Positions 1-6,223 of a stretch of DNA of 8,295 nt are shown one piece after another. The stretch comes from an uncultured Thiomonas sp. (GTDB taxonomy: Bacteria; Pseudomonadota; Gammaproteobacteria; Burkholderiales; Burkholderiaceae_C), in contig CALBRU010000161.1 of assembly GCA_937927695.1 (NCBI GenBank), positions 1 to 8,295 on the forward strand. Reading direction: 5' to 3'. The stretch's first letter is position 1. Every line of letters starts with the position of its first letter. The notes under the pieces were generated by a model, which saw nothing but the letters and a program-made list of their open reading frames with translations, was not told the origin of the DNA and searched no databases. The translations under genes and the position numbers were made by a program.

Positions 1-1205
1 AGCAGCCGCTCCGTCACCGTGTGCAGCCGCCGCGCGCCGATGTTTTCGGTTTTTTCGTTGACCTGAAATGCCACTTCTGCCATGCGGCGAATACCGTCGG
101 CGGTGAACTCGACCTGCACGCCGTCGGTGGCGAGCAGCGCCGCATACTGCTTGGTCAGGCTGGCGTCAGTGCTGGTGAGAATGGCCTCGAAATCCGCGAC
201 CGAGAGAGACTCCAGTTCCACCCGGATGGGAAAGCGCCCCTGTAGCTCGGGAATCAGGTCGGAAGGCTTGGCGACATGAAACGCCCCGCTGGCGATGAAC
301 AGAATGTGGTCGGTGCGCACCATGCCGTATTTGGTGCTTACCGTCGTGCCTTCCACCAGCGGCAGAAGATCGCGCTGTACGCCTTGGCGAGACACATCGG
401 CGCCCTGGGTGTCGCTGCGCGAGGCGACCTTGTCGATCTCGTCGAGGAACACAATGCCGTTCTGCTCGACCGCGCGCAGCGCGCCGGCCTTGATCTCGTC
501 CTCGTTGACCAGTTTGGCGGCCTCTTCGTCGATCAGCAGCTTCTGCGCTTCGCGCACCGTAACCTTGCGCGTCTTGCTGCGCGTCTGGCCCATATTGGCG
601 AACATCGAGCGGATCTGCTCGGTCATGTCCTCCATGCCGGGCGGGCCCATGATGTCCACGCTGGCTGGATGCACGGCGACGTCGATCTCGATTTCCTTGT
701 CGTCGAGCTGGCCTTCGCGCAGGCGTTTGCGCAGCATTTGGCGCGTGGGATTGGTCTCGGTGACCGATGGGGTATGCCCGCTGGAATTCGCCGGTGCGGG
801 CAGCAGCACGTCGAGAATGCGATCTTCCGCGCGGTCTTCGGCGCGGGTGCGCTGCTGGCGCATGGCGTTTTCGCGCGCCAGCTTAACCGCGGCCTCCATC
901 AGGTCGCGGATGATGGTGTCCACATCGCGCCCGACGTAGCCCACTTCGGTGAATTTGGTGGCCTCGACCTTGATGAACGGCGCGTCGGCCAACTTGGCCA
1001 GACGGCGCGCAATCTCTGTTTTGCCCACGCCGGTAGGGCCGATCATCAAAATGTTTTTCGGCGTGATTTCGTGCCGCAACGGTTCAGCCACCTGCTGACG
1101 GCGCCAGCGGTTGCGCAGGGCGATGGCCACCGCCTGCTTGGCCTTGGCTTGGCCGATGACAAAACGGTCGAGCTCGGAGACGATCTCGCGTGGAGTCATA
1201 TTCAT
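1..1205 (-). CDS. hslU: HslU (ClpY), ATPase subunit of HslUV protease, 3' end outside window
   Basis: HslU is the AAA+ unfoldase that feeds proteins into the HslV peptidase in the cytoplasm. About 401 residues are visible, against roughly 440 in the family, so about 40 C-terminal residues lie outside the window. In order: N-terminal MNMTPREIVSELD, as in E. coli HslU; Walker A GPTGVGKT at residues 56-63; pore loop GYVG at 89-92; an intermediate (I) domain at about 110-240 containing REGQLDDKEIEIDV and PPGMEDMT; Walker B VFLDEIDK around 252-259; and sensor-2 motif GARR at 390-393. The ATG at 1205 aligns with the E. coli N-terminus; an in-frame ATG two codons later (1199) is the alternative. The start follows the hslV stop by 4 bases, and GGTGAG in the last hslV codons is a usable ribosome-binding site, so the pair is probably translationally coupled. 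All recognisable nucleotide-binding residues are intact. Confidence 0.98.
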   Translation of the reverse strand, partial: MNMTPREIVSELDRFVIGQAKAKQAVAIALRNRWRRQQVAEPLRHEITPKNILMIGPTGVGKTEIARRLAKLADAPFIKVEATKFTEVGYVGRDVDTIIRDLMEAAVKLARENAMRQQRTRAEDRAEDRILDVLLPAPANSSGHTPSVTETNPTRQMLRKRLREGQLDDKEIEIDVAVHPASVDIMGPPGMEDMTEQIRSMFANMGQTRSKTRKVTVREAQKLLIDEEAAKLVNEDEIKAGALRAVEQNGIVFLDEIDKVASRSDTQGADVSRQGVQRDLLPLVEGTTVSTKYGMVRTDHILFIASGAFHVAKPSDLIPELQGRFPIRVELESLSVADFEAILTSTDASLTKQYAALLATDGVQVEFTADGIRRMAEVAFQVNEKTENIGARRLHTVTERL

Positions 1206-1209
1206 GGTC

Positions 1210-1749
1210 TTACTCACCCAGGGTTTCGATGGTGTGCGACTGGTTGGTGTAGATGCAGATGTCGCCTGCAATCTTCAGCGATTGGGCGACGATCTCACGC
1301 GGGCTCAGCGTGGTGTGTTCGAGCAAGGCTCGGGCGGCCGACTGCGCATAGGCCCCGCCGGAACCAATGGCGACGATGCCGTATTCGGGTTCGAGCACAT
1401 CGCCATTGCCGGTGATGATGAGCGAGTGCTCGGCATCGGCCACCGAGAGCATGGCTTCAAGGCGGCGCAGCATGCGGTCGGTGCGCCAGTCCTTGGCGAG
1501 TTCGACCGCGCTGCGCAACAACTGCCCCTGGTGCTTTTCCAGCTTGGCTTCGAAGCGCTCGAACAGCGTAAAGGCATCGGCCGTTCCCCCGGCGAAGCCA
1601 GCCAGAATCTGGTTGTTGTAGAGCCTGCGCACCTTGCGCGCAGTGGATTTGACGACGATGTTGCCAAGAGTCACCTGGCCGTCGCCGCCCAGGGCCACGG
1701 TGGCGCCGCGGCGCACGCTGAGGATGGTGGTGCCGTGATATTGATCCAT
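1210..1749 (-). CDS. hslV: HslV (ClpQ), threonine peptidase subunit of HslUV protease
   Basis: HslV is the proteasome beta-subunit-like peptidase that forms a double hexamer inside the HslUV complex. The product is 179 residues and full length. It starts MDQYHGTTILSVRRG. The catalytic threonine is expected to be the first T of TTILSVRR (residue 7), so a six-residue propeptide would be removed; E. coli HslV loses only its Met. Numbered from that threonine, D17, K33 and S124 (in GSGG) fall where the proteasome active site needs them, and GFAGGTADAFTLFERFE and AKDWRTDRMLR are family signatures. I chose the ATG at 1749 because it matches this short propeptide form. An in-frame TTG at 1782 would add 11 unrelated residues and has no supporting ribosome site. 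No Shine-Dalgarno sequence precedes the ATG. The gene is followed closely by hslU. Confidence 0.97.
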   Translation of the reverse strand: MDQYHGTTILSVRRGATVALGGDGQVTLGNIVVKSTARKVRRLYNNQILAGFAGGTADAFTLFERFEAKLEKHQGQLLRSAVELAKDWRTDRMLRRLEAMLSVADAEHSLIITGNGDVLEPEYGIVAIGSGGAYAQSAARALLEHTTLSPREIVAQSLKIAGDICIYTNQSHTIETLGE

Positions 1750-1755
1750 GCCGGG

Positions 1756-1783
1756 ATGTAAGGGTGGGAGTAGAAAACTCAAG
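1756..1783 (-). promoter_or_regulatory. Possible heat-shock-type promoter of hslVU
   Basis: On the minus strand CTTGAG (1783-1778) resembles the sigma-32 -35 element CTTGAA. It is followed after 13 bases by CCCTTACAT (1764-1756), a weak match to the -10 element CCCCATNT. hslVU is heat-shock controlled in E. coli, which makes the position sensible. The -10 match is poor, and transcription would begin almost at the hslV ATG, implying a leaderless message. This is a candidate only. Confidence 0.25.
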
Positions 1784-1852
1784 AGGCGGCAGTACGGTAA
1801 CCCGGCAGTGCAACAGCCGCTTGCCGCGGACGGACGGTTCCGAGCAGAACCT

Positions 1853-3817
1853 TCAGTCGCGACGCAACTGAATGAGGGCGTGCTCGTGCAGGCCGAGGAT
1901 GCTGAACAGACCGGCGATCAGCCGGTGTACGCCGGTGAACTGCAGGGTCTTGCCCTGATCGTGTTGCATCATGGCCCAGTTGAGCAGGGCGCCTGCGCTC
2001 GAAAAATCGATACGGCGCAACTGACGCAGGGAAATACTCATCTGTTCATGCGCTTTGGCCGCCTGCTCCAGCGGGTTCAGAAAGTCGCTTGAACTGCCGA
2101 GAATCTCGCCGCTGAGATGCAACTGTGCCGAGCGCGAGCCGCCGTTGCCCAAAACGGAATTCGGGCTGATCCCCGAGTTCTGAAACGCAGCCGGCCGTGT
2201 GGATGCCTCAGGCGCCGCGTTGCCGTTCACGCCGACGAGTTCGACTTTGGCGCGGCTGGACTCCCAAGTCGGGGGCGAGATTTCGTAGGTCACGCAGTAG
2301 TCGAGCGCGATGGCGTCGAAATCGTCCTGCTGGTTGACCAAGCGCAGCAACTCCAGACGCAAGGCCCACCATTGCGGATCGGCCTCGCGCTGCATGGCAG
2401 GCGCCTGCGCTTGGCAAAGGGACAGCAGCGAATTCGCGCCGTTCAGGGTGACGGTGCAGGTGGTGTTGTTGATCGTTTTCAGCGACTCAACCAGTATGGA
2501 CAAGGAGGTTGGCGTGATGGTGCGCACCTCCTCGAAGCTCAATTCAAGCGCCGACGGCACATTGAGCAGTAGCTTGCGCAAACGCTCGGTCTGGGCGGCA
2601 TCGACCGATGCAGAAAAAACCAGCGAGGGCTTGAAGTGGTTTGACGCTGGCGCGGGCGCCGCGGCGGGCAAAGGCAGGCCGTCTTCGGCCATCGGCGCCG
2701 AGGTCTGGAAGCGGCTGACGAAATCGGTCACCAGGGCTTCGAACTTGTCGATCTGACCCGAAGCGCGGAACAGGTCAAACAGCGCCAGCCAGAGCTCTTT
2801 CTCCGAATCTAGATCCTGCGAGTTGGAAATGGCGTCGCGCAAGGCCGACTCGGCAGCGACATCATCGCCGTTCGCGAAGTCCATCACCGCCTGATCGAAC
2901 AAGGGATTGGAGCTCAAAGCCTCGTGCACTTCCACGGCGAAGAAGGCGCTGGGCATGAAGTCATTGCTCGATCGCAGCCAACTGTCGCCCGAGGGCGCCG
3001 AGGTGTGCGGCGGCAGAGCGTCGGCGCTCAGGCGGGTGGCTGCAGCCAGTGTAGGCTGCTCGTCGAACGACACGGCGGCCGCTTGCGACTTGCGCACCTG
3101 CGCTGGCGGCGCGCTGGGCACAAAGGGGACGGTGGGGGCGTAGCCAACAGGCGGTAGCGTAGGCGGCTCACCCGGCGCCGTGGTCGGGCCGGACTGCGAC
3201 GGCACAACGGTCGCGGGTTGCGTCGTCAGACCGCCCGGTTTGGTGATCAGAGTGGTATCGGCATAGGCCGTGTCCACCTTGAAGTGCATCGTTCCAGTCG
3301 TCTGCGACTCGGGAGATAGTGTCCCCGCCGTCAGGGATTGGGGCGCGAAGGTGAGCGGCGGTTTAGTCTGTGATGGCTGGTGGCTTTGGGGGGGCAGACT
3401 TTGGGGTAGAGATCGGGCCGTGGGCGCAGGCATCTGCCGCGTGACCGGCGCGCGACTGCGGGTTGCGGGAGAGGCGTGATCGCCCGCCATCGATTTTTCG
3501 ATCTCGTTGATTTTTCGCAGGGTTTCGTCCCGGTCGTGTACCGGGGCGGGCTGGGACGTCAGATCCGGAACATTGGTCTGCAGGCTGTCATCCATGCCCA
3601 GATCGGTGGCCTCGCGCCTGCGTAGCTTGCGCAGACCGTCAAGCTCGCGCTTACGGATGAAATCGTCTTGGCGCTTTTGATCCTCGCGGGCCTTGACCCG
3701 GGCGAGGTTCTCATGCTCTTGAAGGGCCTGTTCGTCGGTCAGCGACCAGTCGCGGGTCGGGTTCTTCACAAAAGAACCCACTCGCTTCCAGAAACCGCCT
3801 GAATCAGAACTGCTCAT
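1853..3817 (-). CDS. Uncharacterised protein with two STAS-like domains
   Basis: The product is 654 residues with no signal peptide or membrane segment, so it is probably cytoplasmic. Layout: a charged, probably helical N-terminus (about 20-72; KNPTRDWSLTDEQ, then many Arg/Lys/Glu); a low-complexity Pro/Ser/Thr/Gln-rich linker (about 80-270); a helical, TPR-like segment (about 300-372; FDQAVMDFANGDD, then FEALVTDFVSRF) resembling repeat segments in FimV-type proteins; a first STAS-like domain (about 397-465; ALELSFEEVRTITPTSLSIL); a connecting segment with C508, Y511, E512 and SPPTWE (514-519); and a C-terminal STAS domain (about 565-650; LHLSGEILG and RRIDFSSAGALLNW). STAS domains act in anti-sigma antagonists and anion transporters, but no partner kinase or transporter is adjacent here. 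DFSSAG lies where SpoIIAA-type proteins carry their phosphorylated serine; phosphorylation here is conjecture. The ATG at 3817 has only a weak ribosome site. The gene is 52 bases downstream of dksA. Its function is unknown. Confidence 0.75.
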   Translation of the reverse strand: MSSSDSGGFWKRVGSFVKNPTRDWSLTDEQALQEHENLARVKAREDQKRQDDFIRKRELDGLRKLRRREATDLGMDDSLQTNVPDLTSQPAPVHDRDETLRKINEIEKSMAGDHASPATRSRAPVTRQMPAPTARSLPQSLPPQSHQPSQTKPPLTFAPQSLTAGTLSPESQTTGTMHFKVDTAYADTTLITKPGGLTTQPATVVPSQSGPTTAPGEPPTLPPVGYAPTVPFVPSAPPAQVRKSQAAAVSFDEQPTLAAATRLSADALPPHTSAPSGDSWLRSSNDFMPSAFFAVEVHEALSSNPLFDQAVMDFANGDDVAAESALRDAISNSQDLDSEKELWLALFDLFRASGQIDKFEALVTDFVSRFQTSAPMAEDGLPLPAAAPAPASNHFKPSLVFSASVDAAQTERLRKLLLNVPSALELSFEEVRTITPTSLSILVESLKTINNTTCTVTLNGANSLLSLCQAQAPAMQREADPQWWALRLELLRLVNQQDDFDAIALDYCVTYEISPPTWESSRAKVELVGVNGNAAPEASTRPAAFQNSGISPNSVLGNGGSRSAQLHLSGEILGSSSDFLNPLEQAAKAHEQMSISLRQLRRIDFSSAGALLNWAMMQHDQGKTLQFTGVHRLIAGLFSILGLHEHALIQLRRD

Positions 3818-3840
3818 GCCTGAGTTGCCCGCAAATCGCG

Positions 3841-3862
3841 CCTGCCGCAGGGATGCGACAGG
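3841..3862 (-). terminator. Hairpin between dksA and the STAS gene, without a U-tract
   Basis: In the minus-strand transcript, CCTGTCGC and GCGGCAGG can form an 8-bp stem with one G-U pair around the six-base loop ATCCCU. It begins 7 bases after the dksA stop codon. No run of U follows, so it is not a classical Rho-independent terminator. It could be an attenuator, a processing site or a 3'-end stabiliser for dksA mRNA. The G-U pair becomes a C-A mismatch in the opposite orientation, so the stem suits the minus-strand RNA. Confidence 0.35.
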
Positions 3863-3869
3863 TCTTCAA

Positions 3870-4685
3870 TCAATCGTTGAACATTTTCTGCTTGAGCTCG
3901 CGGCGTTGCTGCGCTTCTAGCGACAGGGTGGCCGTCGGCCGGGCCAGCAGACGGCCGATGCCGATGGGCTCGCCTGTTTCTTCGCACCAGCCATATTCGC
4001 CGCTTTCGATGCGCTGCAGCGACTGGTCAATTTTTTTCAGCAGCTTGCGCTCACGGTCGCGGGTGCGCAACTCCAGCGCGTGCTCTTCTTCGATGGTGGC
4101 GCGATCGGCCGGGTCGGGTACCAGCAGCGTGTCTTCGCGCAGATGCTCGGTAGTTTCGCCCGCGCTCTTGATCAGATCGTCGCGCATGGTGCTGAGCAGA
4201 CGCTTGAAATAGTCGAGCTGGACTTCGTTCATGTATTCGGCCTCGGGCATGGCCAGCAGTTCTTGCTCGGTCAGTTCGGAGGCAGTCTTGTGCTTCCAGG
4301 CATTGGCATGCTTGGGATCGGATTTTCTGGGGGTGGGTTCGATGGTTGTGCTGCTCATGGAACTTCTGTCAAGTCGAATAGGTTCCGGCGACCCCATGGC
4401 CGCCGACAAGGGTTTTGAGGCGTGGAGTTTACTCACGCCAGAAGAAGATGAGCGCCGAAGCGCAGGGGAAGCTGTGACTTTTTTGGCAGGCGCGGCAGAG
4501 ACGGCCGGCGCGGTTTGCGCCGCTGTAGCTTTAGCGGCTGACTTGGCGGGCACAACTGGCGTTGCCTGAACGGCTGGCGCGGCCTTGGTCTTAGCTGCAA
4601 CTGGTTTGACTGCGGGTATTTTGTCTGCCGCCGCAGGCTTGCTCTTGCCTGGGGCTGCGACCGCTTTTTGAGACGACTTGACCAC
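3870..4685 (-). CDS. dksA: DksA, RNA polymerase-binding transcription factor with long N-terminal tail
   Basis: DksA binds the RNA polymerase secondary channel and works with ppGpp to control rRNA and amino-acid promoters. The start is a GTG at 4685, chosen because GGGAGG lies six bases upstream; the product is then 271 residues, against 151 in E. coli. Residues 1 to about 110 are an Ala/Lys/Pro-rich, probably disordered tail. The DksA core follows: WKHKTASELTEQELLAMPE (130-148), coiled-coil arms, and the tip PDPADRA (190-196) with D191, D194 and A196 matching the essential E. coli D71, D74 and A76. ELRTRDRERKLLKKID (205-220) leads into the globular domain. The four zinc-ligand positions are C234, T237, S255 and A258 (GWCEETGEPIG, then ARPTATLSLEA) instead of four cysteines, so this is the C-T-S-A type that probably does not hold structural zinc. 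An internal ATG at residue 110 (position 4358) would give a 162-residue, near-normal DksA. Upstream lies the 417-base non-coding region. Confidence 0.95.
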   Translation of the reverse strand: MVKSSQKAVAAPGKSKPAAADKIPAVKPVAAKTKAAPAVQATPVVPAKSAAKATAAQTAPAVSAAPAKKVTASPALRRSSSSGVSKLHASKPLSAAMGSPEPIRLDRSSMSSTTIEPTPRKSDPKHANAWKHKTASELTEQELLAMPEAEYMNEVQLDYFKRLLSTMRDDLIKSAGETTEHLREDTLLVPDPADRATIEEEHALELRTRDRERKLLKKIDQSLQRIESGEYGWCEETGEPIGIGRLLARPTATLSLEAQQRRELKQKMFND

Positions 4686-4691
4686 GAAAAT

Positions 4692-4697
4692 CCTCCC
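4692..4697 (-). promoter_or_regulatory. Ribosome-binding site that decides the dksA GTG start
   Basis: GGGAGG on the minus strand, followed by ATTTTC and then GTG. The six-base spacing is ideal. It supports the GTG at 4685 over the in-frame upstream ATG that reads MGKFGRIF, because that reading places the ribosome site inside the coding sequence. Confidence 0.75.
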
Positions 4698-4815
4698 GAA
4701 CTTTCCCATCCGACGGCCCATTGCCGCCTGATTTGCTGCATGGCCGGGCACGGGCGAAGTCAATTCGTCGTGCGCTGACCGCGCGCTGATTTGAACGTGT
4801 GGAGTCGCCCATTGT

Positions 4816-4849
4816 TGGACTTGCCCCTGGACTTGCCCCCGGACTTTCC
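4816..4849. repeat. 12-base tandem duplication with a degenerate third copy
   Basis: TGGACTTGCCCC occurs twice head to tail (4816-4827 and 4828-4839), followed by CGGACTTTCC (4840-4849), a decayed third copy. It lies about 130 bases upstream of the dksA start. Confidence 0.85.
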
Positions 4850-4908
4850 ACCACTCTTGACCGCGCTCTTTGCCGTGCTCGTGGCATCATGCCTTTGCTA
4901 TGCTGGGG

Positions 4909-4940
4909 CTCAGATCATCAACCCCTCAGATCATCAACCC
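4909..4940. repeat. Perfect 16-base tandem duplication
   Basis: CTCAGATCATCAACCC is present twice without a gap (4909-4924 and 4925-4940). The copies are identical, which suggests a recent slippage event or a repeated protein-binding site upstream of dksA. Confidence 0.9.
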
Positions 4941-4993
4941 AACTGCCACCCAACCGCCCCTCGATTTCACCATGACTGCGGTTTGTCGTGCGA

Positions 4994-5041
4994 GCTGTCA
5001 TTCGGCTGTCATTCAGGGCTGTCATTCCGGGCTAGCCATTC
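4994..5041. repeat. Short degenerate tandem array of GCTGTCATTC
   Basis: GCTGTCATTC is found at 4994-5003, 5005-5014 and 5018-5027, spaced 11 to 13 bases apart, with a decayed fourth copy GCTAGCCATTC at 5031-5041. The last copies are joined by CCGGG-type sequence that can form a small hairpin. It lies between the GTPase terminator candidate and dksA. Confidence 0.8.
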
Positions 5042-5058
5042 CCGGGCTGGCCACTGCC

Positions 5059-5089
5059 AAAACCGCCCGATTCTATTCATTTCGGGTGG
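5059..5089 (-). terminator. Possible Rho-independent terminator of the COG0523 GTPase gene
   Basis: In the minus-strand transcript CCACCCGA and TCGGGCGG pair around an 11-base loop, with one A-C mismatch and an uninterrupted inner stem CCCGA/TCGGG. UUUU follows at 5062-5059. It begins 13 bases past the stop codon at 5103, a normal place for a terminator. The U-tract is short and the stem imperfect. Confidence 0.4.
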
Positions 5090-5102
5090 CAAGGCAAATG
5101 CA

Positions 5103-6155
5103 TCATCCGATCAAGCATTGCTGCAGACCTTTTTCGAGGATGTCGCGCGGCAGATCGATGCCGATAAACACCATCTTGCTTTGCCGCTGTTCCTGCGCGC
5201 CCCAGGGGGCGGCGAGATCGCTGCCCATAAGCTGGTGCACGCCCTGGAACACCACTTTGCGGTCGATGCCCTGCATGTTCAGCACGCCCTTGTAGCGCAG
5301 CATGCGCGGGCCGTAGACCTGCACGATGGCGCCGAGGAAGTCTTCGAGCTTGGCCGGATCGAAGGGTTTGTCGGCGCGGTACACGAAGGATTTCACGTCA
5401 TCGTCGTGGTGATGGTGGTGCGGGTGACTGCAGTGTTCGCCGTGTTCATGGTCATGGTGGGCATGATCGTGGTGGTCGTGATGATCGTGATCGTCGGCCT
5501 TGAGGAAATCGGGGTCGATGTCGAGCTTGGCGTTGAGGTTGAAGCCCTTGAGGTCGAGCACCTGTGACAGCGACACCTCACCGAAATGCACCACGCTTTG
5601 CTTGGCGCGCGGATTCATGTGGGCAAGCCGGTGTTGAAGGTCGGCCAGTTCGTCGGCGCTGACCAGATCGGCCTTGCTGATGAAAATCTGGTCGGCGAAA
5701 CCCACCTGGCGCCGCGCTTCCTGCCGGGTATCGAGCTGCTGGTTGGCGTGCTTGGCGTCGACCAGGGTGAGGATGGCGTCGAGCATGTACTGGCTGGCGA
5801 CCTCGTCGTCCATGAAAAAGGTCTGCGCGACCGGGCCAGGGTCGGCGATGCCGGTGGTCTCGATGACCACGCGATCGAATGCGATCTCGCCCTTGCGGCG
5901 CTTGGCGGCCAGATCGGCCAGCGTGGCGCGCAGATCGTCGCGAATGGTGCAGCAGATGCAGCCATTGGACATCTGCACGATCTGCTCGCCCGCTTCCTGC
6001 ACCAGGATGTCGCTGTCGATGTTCTCTTCTCCGAACTCGTTTTCGATCACGGCAATTTTGGAGCCATGCGCTTCGTGCAGCACGCGCTTGAGCAGGGTGG
6101 TTTTGCCGCTGCCGAGAAAGCCGGTAACGATGGTGGCGGGAATGAGGGAGGCCAT
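5103..6155 (-). CDS. COG0523 (CobW/YjiA family) GTPase, putative metal chaperone
   Basis: This G3E-family P-loop GTPase is thought to insert or deliver metal, usually zinc, to client proteins in the cytoplasm. The product is 350 residues, starting at the ATG at 6155, which has AAGGAA seven bases upstream and places MASLIPATIVTGFLGSG at the N-terminus as usual for the family. Features: Walker A GFLGSGKT (12-19); ENEFGEENID (38-47); metal-binding CICC (66-69); ETTGIADPGP (99-108); guanine-recognition SKAD (160-163); a His/Asp-rich loop (221-253) with 17 histidines in its first 30 residues; and a C-terminal domain with the family signature GVLNMQGIDRKVVFQGVHQ (290-308). The CICC motif and His loop favour a metal-chaperone role over cobalamin synthesis; no cob genes are nearby. 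It lies 68 bases downstream of rlmI and upstream of dksA. The metal cannot be deduced from sequence. I saw no Zur-type operator. Confidence 0.93.
   Translation of the reverse strand: MASLIPATIVTGFLGSGKTTLLKRVLHEAHGSKIAVIENEFGEENIDSDILVQEAGEQIVQMSNGCICCTIRDDLRATLADLAAKRRKGEIAFDRVVIETTGIADPGPVAQTFFMDDEVASQYMLDAILTLVDAKHANQQLDTRQEARRQVGFADQIFISKADLVSADELADLQHRLAHMNPRAKQSVVHFGEVSLSQVLDLKGFNLNAKLDIDPDFLKADDHDHHDHHDHAHHDHEHGEHCSHPHHHHHDDDVKSFVYRADKPFDPAKLEDFLGAIVQVYGPRMLRYKGVLNMQGIDRKVVFQGVHQLMGSDLAAPWGAQEQRQSKMVFIGIDLPRDILEKGLQQCLIG
5397..5495 (-). repeat. CAC/CAT-GAC-rich coding repeat for the histidine-rich loop
   Basis: On the minus strand this stretch is an imperfect run of GAT/GAC and CAT/CAC codons encoding residues 221-253 of the COG0523 GTPase. 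The pattern is prone to replication slippage. In the opposite strand it reads as a long Val/Met run that imitates a membrane protein and should be ignored. Confidence 0.8.
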
Positions 6156-6162
6156 GGTGGGA

Positions 6163-6168
6163 TTCCTT
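6163..6168 (-). promoter_or_regulatory. Ribosome-binding site fixing the COG0523 GTPase start
   Basis: AAGGAA on the minus strand ends seven bases before the ATG at 6155. The frame stays open for 81 codons upstream, through the end of rlmI, so this site together with family alignment decides the start. Confidence 0.7.
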
Positions 6169-6223
6169 GAAAGAAGCAACGCCCATTCAAATCGGGGCGA
6201 TCCACGAAAAATCAACCGGAAGT

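Larger units (their letters stand above)
4686..5102 (-). other. 417-base non-coding region between the COG0523 gene and dksA
   Basis: No supportable gene is present on either strand. Open frames here are short, use TTG starts or run on as shadows of neighbouring genes. The region must contain the dksA leader and probably its promoter, but I found no well-matched -35/-10 pair. TTGACT on the minus strand at 4763-4758 is the best -35 candidate and lacks a good -10. It also contains a possible terminator next to the GTPase gene and three separate short tandem duplications, listed individually. Confidence 0.7.

Noticed and set aside
276..1415. Long plus-strand open frame opposite hslU and hslV
   Set aside because: It is a GC-rich shadow frame; the opposite strand carries two unmistakable full-motif genes.
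1836..1851. Small hairpin GGTTC/GAACC just after the STAS gene stop codon
   Set aside because: Only a 5-bp stem with no U-tract, too weak to call a terminator.
4686..4763. Upstream extension of dksA to an in-frame ATG or TTG
   Set aside because: The strong ribosome site GGGAGG would fall inside the coding sequence; the GTG at 4685 has ideal spacing.
4735..4763. TTGACT as the -35 box of a dksA promoter
   Set aside because: At a spacing of 16 to 18 bases no sequence resembles TATAAT, and the resulting leader would be short; noted only as a partial match.
4791..5567. Plus-strand open frame whose start looks like a signal peptide followed by a Val/Met-rich membrane segment
   Set aside because: It begins with TTG without a ribosome site, its first part is made by the 12-base tandem repeat, and the membrane-like part is the reverse complement of the GTPase His-rich loop.
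6180..6199. CGCCC/GGGCG stem between rlmI and the GTPase gene
   Set aside because: A 5-bp stem with a 10-base loop and only a broken T-rich tail, close to the GTPase ribosome site; not convincing as a terminator.
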